Made by a program: the position numbers and the translations under genes. From Sporothrix humicola (lineage: Eukaryota; Ascomycota; Sordariomycetes; Ophiostomatales; Ophiostomataceae), in contig WNYE01000026.1 in the NCBI GenBank assembly GCA_021396245.1, positions 361,314 through 425,313 on the forward strand: a stretch of DNA of 64,000 nucleotides. Reading direction: 5' to 3'. Shown here one piece after another: positions 58,501 to 64,000 of the stretch (position 1 is its first letter; each line of letters opens with the position of its first letter). The notes beneath the pieces are model-generated. The model was not told the origin of the DNA. It saw only the letters and a program-made list of their open reading frames with translations, and made no database searches.

Positions 58501-59124
58501 AACCTGGTGGACCACGTCTCGAGCTCAAGCAGCCGCAAGACCTCGTCGTCCGCCTTCCGCCCGTACCGCATTTCCACGTCCACAGATTCTCCCCAAATGG
58601 GTCACCGGCCATCCGACAGCTACGCCCAGGTGCCTGCCTCGTCGCGCGAGATGACACTGCGCATGACCCTGACGCGTCTGGATCTGCGGGCGGGCGAGGA
58701 CCAGATTTATGGGTGGCAGCAGACCCAGACGCAGACACAAACCCAAAAACTGCAGCCGCAAAAGAAGCAGTTCCACCACATGCACCACCAGAGCAGCAGC
58801 CACAATTTGAGTTTGTCGTCGTCAAATCACATGCGCAAATCGTCGACAGCCGCCGCTCTCGGTGCGGTCGGTCCGTACTACCCGCCACCACGAAAGGACA
58901 GCTTGCTGCTGCCGTCATCGACCACCACAACCACGACGACGACAACAACCACTGCAACAACCACGTCGTCCAACTGCGACGCTACCGTCACGTACCTCGG
59001 GGCGGGCGCGGTCAGCCGGCCCAAGGCGAGCATCGAGGACGTGTTTGCGGGCATCGACCACTGGGAGGCCGACCAGGACAAGGGCGTCATGAAGCGCTTC
59101 TGGAACAAGGTCCGGCGGTCATAG
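52006..59124 (+). CDS. Conserved fungal low-complexity protein split by a 3.3-kb intron
   Basis: 1263 residues from join(52006..53709,57037..59124). The intron is 3327 bp, donor GTGAGT, acceptor ACTTTAG with a CTAAA-type branch region shortly before. The join creates FEALPVAIQRK then YFSTLERLRFAQ, one continuous motif that I recall from Pezizomycotina proteins labelled hypothetical or mucin; this supports one gene rather than two. Residues 1-550 are Ser/Thr/Asn/Asp-rich and disordered, with a (TG)n run near 167-178. After the motif come a basic segment (QQRRRARQDRI), the ordered block AVADTLFYANLPDKIKKREFTREEQ...ASVILDAADEAIYKIGRRAS, further Ser/Thr-rich sequence, a His/Gln-rich stretch, and the C-terminal block SIEDVFAGIDHWEADQDKGVMKRFWNKVRRS. 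No signal peptide or membrane segment. Biochemical function is unknown. Confidence 0.8.
53952..54062. promoter_or_regulatory. Cluster of CCAAT boxes inside the long intron
   Basis: Five CCAAT (53952, 54012, 54022, 54028, 54036) and two ATTGG (54051, 54058) pentamers fall within 111 bp. CCAAT is the core site of the fungal HAP/CBC complex. The cluster is 240-350 bp into the 3.3-kb intron and could mark an internal promoter or enhancer. Function is inference. Confidence 0.45.
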
Positions 59125-62100
59125 GAAAACCACCGGTCTGGCCAGTCTGAGCCGAAGGCGAAGATGGCGTCGAAAACGAATGCAAAGTCAAAGACAAAGT
59201 CTTCACTGTCGACTGAACAGTATCTCCCTCCACTCCACTTTCCACTCTTCCTCTAAAATATCGTCTTTTCAGCATTTCTTTTTATTTTCTCGTCTCCCAT
59301 CTTTATATCATCTTTTAGTCTTGCATTGTTTTGTTTCTTCATCTTTTCCATTTTCGGTTTACATCATACCATTTTCTTTATCTTCTTGCTTTACGTTTTT
59401 TTATTGTTTCCTTTTCATTTCCTCTTCTCTCTTTCTCTTCATTCATTTTCATATATCAATATTAGCCAGCGATGCATTTTTGGTCTTTTTGGTTTTTTTT
59501 TTCTTTCTTCTTTCTTTCTGGTCCTTTGTCTTTTGTCATACTTCTTTTTAGTTTATACTCTCTTCAGCTACATACACTCATTACCAGCCATTTTGAATTT
59601 ATCATTATTCTTCTCGTACTTTCTGGCCTCTTGGTCTTGGGACATGTTTACCCGGCTGTTGGTTCCATCTTTTGTCATTTTGTCATATGATTTTATTATC
59701 ATTATCATTATCATACAAGCCTGTTATATGTGTGCCCCTTTTTCAATTCAAGCGTTTCTTCTTTTTGCCTACATTTTCATATCTCACATTCTGCAATATC
59801 CGTCCTCTTAATGTTTCGCCTCCATGTGTCCTGCAGCGAACCATGTCAAACAGAATCTCAGCGAGTCTGTGAGCACAAAAACCCTCACTACGACTATGGA
59901 CCGATGTCTTGGTTTCGAAACAGACCCAGACCCAAAGACCAGGCCTGTCTCTGTTTTTGTCTTTGTACTGTCCCCAGTCCTGGGCCTTGGTCCGGCTCGT
60001 GCGTCTGTTTTCCCGTCCCTGGTCTTTTGGTCCCCTGGTCCGGCCATGTCTCACTCACCTTGTACGACATACTCGTCCTCGATCAAGACAACTCTTTTTT
60101 TTTGTCTTTCTTTCGCTGTCTGCCTTGCTTCAAGATCTCATCACTTTAACCGAAGCTGCCGACCTCCAACTCGATCTTTGTCGACGTCCGCTAGTGAGCA
60201 CAAAAAAAGGGGCGGAGAATTACTATTACTGTCCAAGCACGAGTCTTCCCAGCACGTTCTATTAAGCATGGCCCCGGCAATAGCAGACAAGCGAATATAG
60301 GGGATGCCCCGTTAAGACGTTGAGACGTTAAGAGGGTGCAATGGCGATTGACGGGACGGAGGGGCAGGTCTGTTCTCTCCGTTTTTGAGTGGGACAACAA
60401 CGTCTTCACCCTCAGCTTGGACCCTTTTTGTGTCTCTTCTCCTCAGTTCTCCTCACTTTCAACACCTTCTTGTCTGTCAACACATTTATTATGTAAACAG
60501 GCAAAATGCACGATGCAAGGAGCAGACGGTGGACAGTGGACATGCAATATGGGAGAGATGGAGGTGAAGCTGTTGGATATTTCTTTTTCCCAGCCGACAG
60601 TCACGAAAAAGGAAAAAAGAAAAGAGGAAAAGAAACATAATACCCCTGTCTTTGATATGTGAGGGGCATCACCTTTTTGCGTCAATGCGGGCATGTCAAC
60701 GACAGCAGGTTGCAGCACTATCACAAGTGGCTTTCTGTCCATTGACCATCGAAAAAGCCACGCAACGCAAGACGTCGTATCCCAAAGGAACAAACTGTGA
60801 CATTACGGAGTTTTTGCAGTGTGTAGTGACAATAGTGACAGTAGTATTATCGTCCATCTATCGTCCTTTAGTCGTCGATCCCGTCATCTCGCCCACTCGC
60901 CTCTTTATGCTTTCCCTCCAAGCTCGATCCTTGCGTGGACAAGAAGGTTACGCTCGAATTACTTTGGGTCCATTCGGTTTATCGTCTCTGTTTCGTCCTG
61001 TATTTGAGGGAATCCCAGCCGTCGTTATTCATGCGTTTCTCGTTTTATCGTCTGTTCACTCTACCCATCTAATAAAAGCACTGCCGAGTTTTATGCACAA
61101 CTTGTTCGCTCCAGCAATGCATAAAGACAAGACGAAGAAACACAGGTTACCCGAAATAACCTGTCAGAATCTTATTTTTACGAGGTGATGGAGATGAGTG
61201 ATAGTGAAGTGACGAAAGACAAGGTAATGCTGAGAACTATCTACACAGTCCACAGCTCCCGGCAGACAGCTGAAACCACAGAGTAGTATCCGCCAAAAGA
61301 CGACCCTGACAGCAATTGCGACAACTGCGACGGTGCCTTTTTTCTTTCCTGTTCCTGTCCCTGTTCCTGTCCCTGTCATCCTTCTTGTTCAATCGATGCA
61401 CAAGAATTTTGTGTGAGAAAAAGAAAAGAAAAAACCTGCAGTCGCCCAATTGCCTGCATTAGTGTGCATTGGCCGAGTTTGAGAGGGGAAAGTTGCAAGG
61501 TTCCCCTCTTACACAAGCACAAGCTGCCGACATATCAACATTTTTGACTGCCAGCTCTCGATGCAAGGGCCCTCGGGTTGCTCTCTTGGTTTTCAGCTAC
61601 TGCACGTTGGGTAGTTTTTGATGTTCTGCCATGAGTTTTGACGCAAAGCGAGCTTCGCTGTCGGCATTTTTGTTGACCGTGAGAAGTGAAAGGTATTAAA
61701 GGGCGAACGTGAAAGGTATCCCCTCTTTTCCTCTCAAAAGACGACTGAGACATGCCTGCCGGCAGGCTGGAGCGGCTTTCCAGCCTCTTTTCTCTGTTCT
61801 CTTTTTGACAGCCACCGGCCGGACATGCTGTTGATCCTGTTAATCCCTCCAGTTTATGGTAAAGCATCTGCCGGCCTTTGAGATATGACACTTGACCTTG
61901 CATCACGAAATCAAAGTGACGATGCCTGATAATGGACTCGGTCTCTTTTATGAAATTCACTCACATTGAACAATATTAAAAGAACCAACAACACTGGTAC
62001 CTCTTTATTATCTCTTTGTCCACAAAGGTACTCCTCGTCCCTAACTATTAAAGATACCCAACACCATTGAAAGCACATGGAAAAGTACGACGTACTCCTA

Positions 62101-63813
62101 AAGAAAGGCGTTCGGCTAGAAAGGAAGCGTCCTAGTGCATCCGTTGTAGCCGTAGTGCAAGGTGTAAGAGAGAAAAGGAATTATTGAATTCAAGGTGTGT
62201 GTAGTAAAAAGGAACATTGGACAATGAAATGGACGAGCTCCTCTTTCCATGTGTCAATCGCAAAATAGCTCCAAGATCGTGTAGTGTAGCTTGGAGCTGG
62301 AGCTAGACCAGCTGTGCTTTCTTCTTTGTGTTCTTTTTCTGTCAAATTATGTGTTCTGATGCCCAATGTCTACGTCTAATGCATGTCTTGCATATGTCCA
62401 TGCAGACAGAAATGTACAAATGTCTGACAGAAAGGTGTCAATACCATGTGCACAAATGGAATAAGAGGACAGAAGACAGAAGACGGAGGGTAGAAGACTC
62501 AAAACACAAATAGAACATCCACCAAGATGCAAGAAATCGATAGTCTGGCGAGACTGCCTTCTCTTTGAGTAAAGACCTGCAAAAATACCGACAGAACAGG
62601 AAATCTGCCGGCATTGCATCGTCGCTCTAAAGCAAGGGAACCCAAATGCACGAAAGACCTTTCATCACATACTTGACATTTCACACAGTAATGCCACAGT
62701 CTTTCGTCAGCTCTATCTGTCGCCAGCCTCTTGCCTCTTTGCCTCTTTTTGTGGTCATGATCGACCTTGTCTCGGAGGCAAACAAAGGCAAGGGAGAACG
62801 CCAAAAGAGAGCCGAGAAGAGGGCAGATATTGCGCACCAACGCCCTTGTAAAGAGACGCTTTTAAACGATCGACAAAGATCAAGACGATTCGAATCTTTC
62901 TGTTTCTTTCCATGTCTGCTGAAAAAAAGAGGCAAAGGGAGATGTCGAGGTGAAAAGAAACCAAAAGAATTCAAAGAATTTAAAAATTCGGCCAACCGAG
63001 ACAGATCACGACGACCCTTTTTCTAATCGAAATAGCATCGTCAAAAGACCCTCTTTTGTGCCCCATATTCCGTAATACTCCATTCATACCGTTGAGATCG
63101 CAGGTATTCTCCTTCTCCCTTGCATCAACGGGTTCTTTCTGTTTCTGTCCGTGGCTTCTTTATTCCGCCCCTCTACGGTGTTCCTCCGCCTGGCGTTGCA
63201 TCGCTCATCGCGCGCATCGCGGCCGCGTCCGCTCCCTTGCGTCGATAGTCGACGCACCAACGTGCCGGTAGTCTTTTGTGCTTGTGGTTTTGTGCTGTGC
63301 CATGCATTGCTCGAGGCTGCACAACTCAGCTGAACAGCATGCCACCCCACGAGGCAAGGGAGGCTTTTACCTACAAGTACGTCTATGAAAACATGGCATT
63401 TGTGCGTTTGCGCATCCACGTCAGAATTCCATACGAAACAACTGCGAAGGCAATTAGCAATTAGTTGTTAACTTGAAAGCATTTTAATATCTTTGAATTT
63501 GATATGGTATTGGTATTTTGATCGATGTGTACTTTTGAGAGAAGAAAGGCGCACTGCCTAATCTCTCGAGACAAAAGGAAGACGGCAGTAAAGGACGGAA
63601 GAAACGCAAAGAAAAAACCCGTGATTGTAGTGAACCCCGTACAGACAAGACAGAAAAAGACAAAGAGACAAAAAGAAAACAGTTGATAGAAAATAAGGAA
63701 ATAGAGCAAAGATTGAGGGTCCTCAATGTCCAAGATGACCCGAGAAACAAGCAAAAGCACAAGTAAAACACAAGTCTATCTGTATACATGAGTTGTAATC
63801 ATCACCACCACGA
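59125..63813. other. Long intergenic region (4.7 kb)
   Basis: The 59220-59800 part is very T-rich and probably the 3' untranslated region of the preceding gene. The rest has no supportable gene. A (YCCTGT)5 repeat lies at 61347-61376, ACGTCGTAT at 60772-60780. The 63540-63720 part is purine-rich, beyond the stop of the partial minus-strand gene. Confidence 0.6.
61347..61376. repeat. Imperfect hexamer repeat (YCCTGT)5
   Basis: Five copies, three TCCTGT and two CCCTGT, in noncoding DNA. Confidence 0.88.
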
Positions 63814-64000
63814 CTACACCTCCTCGTCGCTATCATCACCCAGCAGCTCGCCCTCGTCGTCGTCGACAATCGAGTAGTCGCCGCGGCCGCGCGCAAAACT
63901 GTCGCGCGTCGTAAACCGGCGGGAGCCTCCTCCGAGACCGAGTCGGCTCCATGCACCGCGCGCGCCGCCGCCGCCGCTGCCGCCGAGGTTGGCGCCGGTG
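63814..64000 (-). CDS. 3' end of a gene leaving the window
   Basis: The last 61 codons of a minus-strand frame are visible, ending at TAG (63814-63816). The sequence is Gly-rich (GGSGGGGARGAWSRLGLGGG), then RRFTTRDSFARGRGDYSIVDDDEGELLG, and a final acidic DDSDEEV. Third positions are C/G-biased as in the other genes here. The basic-then-acidic tail looks like the cytosolic C-terminus of a larger protein, but the family cannot be recognised. The 5' part lies beyond 64000. Confidence 0.65.
   Translation of the reverse strand, partial: TGANLGGSGGGGARGAWSRLGLGGGSRRFTTRDSFARGRGDYSIVDDDEGELLGDDSDEEV

Overview
The window looks like nuclear DNA of a filamentous ascomycete, most likely a Sordariomycete. 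Short GT-AG introns of 52-165 bp carry CTAAC/CTGAC-type branch sites, coding sequence favours C or G at third positions, and upstream regions are pyrimidine-rich on the coding strand. Family content also fits: a HET-domain/ankyrin protein, a subgroup-C-type GH18 chitinase, a monocarboxylate-type MFS carrier, a fungal lysine 2,3-aminomutase-like protein, and a lone 5S rRNA gene outside any rDNA array. No bacterial operon, CRISPR array, virus or intact transposon was seen. The assignment to Sordariomycetes is inference.

Layout. 1-22 kb is gene-sparse housekeeping DNA: a BTB/POZ protein (minus), a class III Old Yellow Enzyme oxidoreductase (plus, TATA box upstream), a pyroglutamyl-peptidase I-like protein (minus) with an open frame beyond its stop, a 657-residue fungal protein of unknown function (minus), and a DUF202 membrane protein (minus). 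22.8-39.1 kb is the accessory part. A six-exon gene encodes a signal peptide, chitin-binding modules, a GH18 chitinase and a subtilisin-like domain in one 1807-residue chain. Facing away from it across 887 bp is an orphan peptidase-S9-type beta-propeller. A small secreted protein with a CBM4/9-like fold, a 5S rRNA gene with its own TATA and terminator, a HET-ankyrin incompatibility-type gene and an MFS transporter follow. 43.3-45 kb holds a predicted mitochondrial radical-SAM aminomutase. 52.0-59.1 kb holds a conserved fungal gene split by an unusually long 3.3 kb intron that contains a cluster of CCAAT boxes. The last 187 bp hold the 3' end of a minus-strand gene that leaves the window.

How the parts may work together. 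The chitinase-subtilase, the small carbohydrate-binding-like secreted protein and the HET-ankyrin gene lie within 14 kb and suggest an antagonism or self/non-self neighbourhood (inference). The other genes show no evident pathway link. Long intergenic stretches (5.3, 5.5, 4.2, 7.1 and 4.7 kb) have no supportable genes; they are purine/pyrimidine-biased and carry repeated short words. All exon structures here were built by hand from splice signals and frame continuity. Transcript data would be the direct test.
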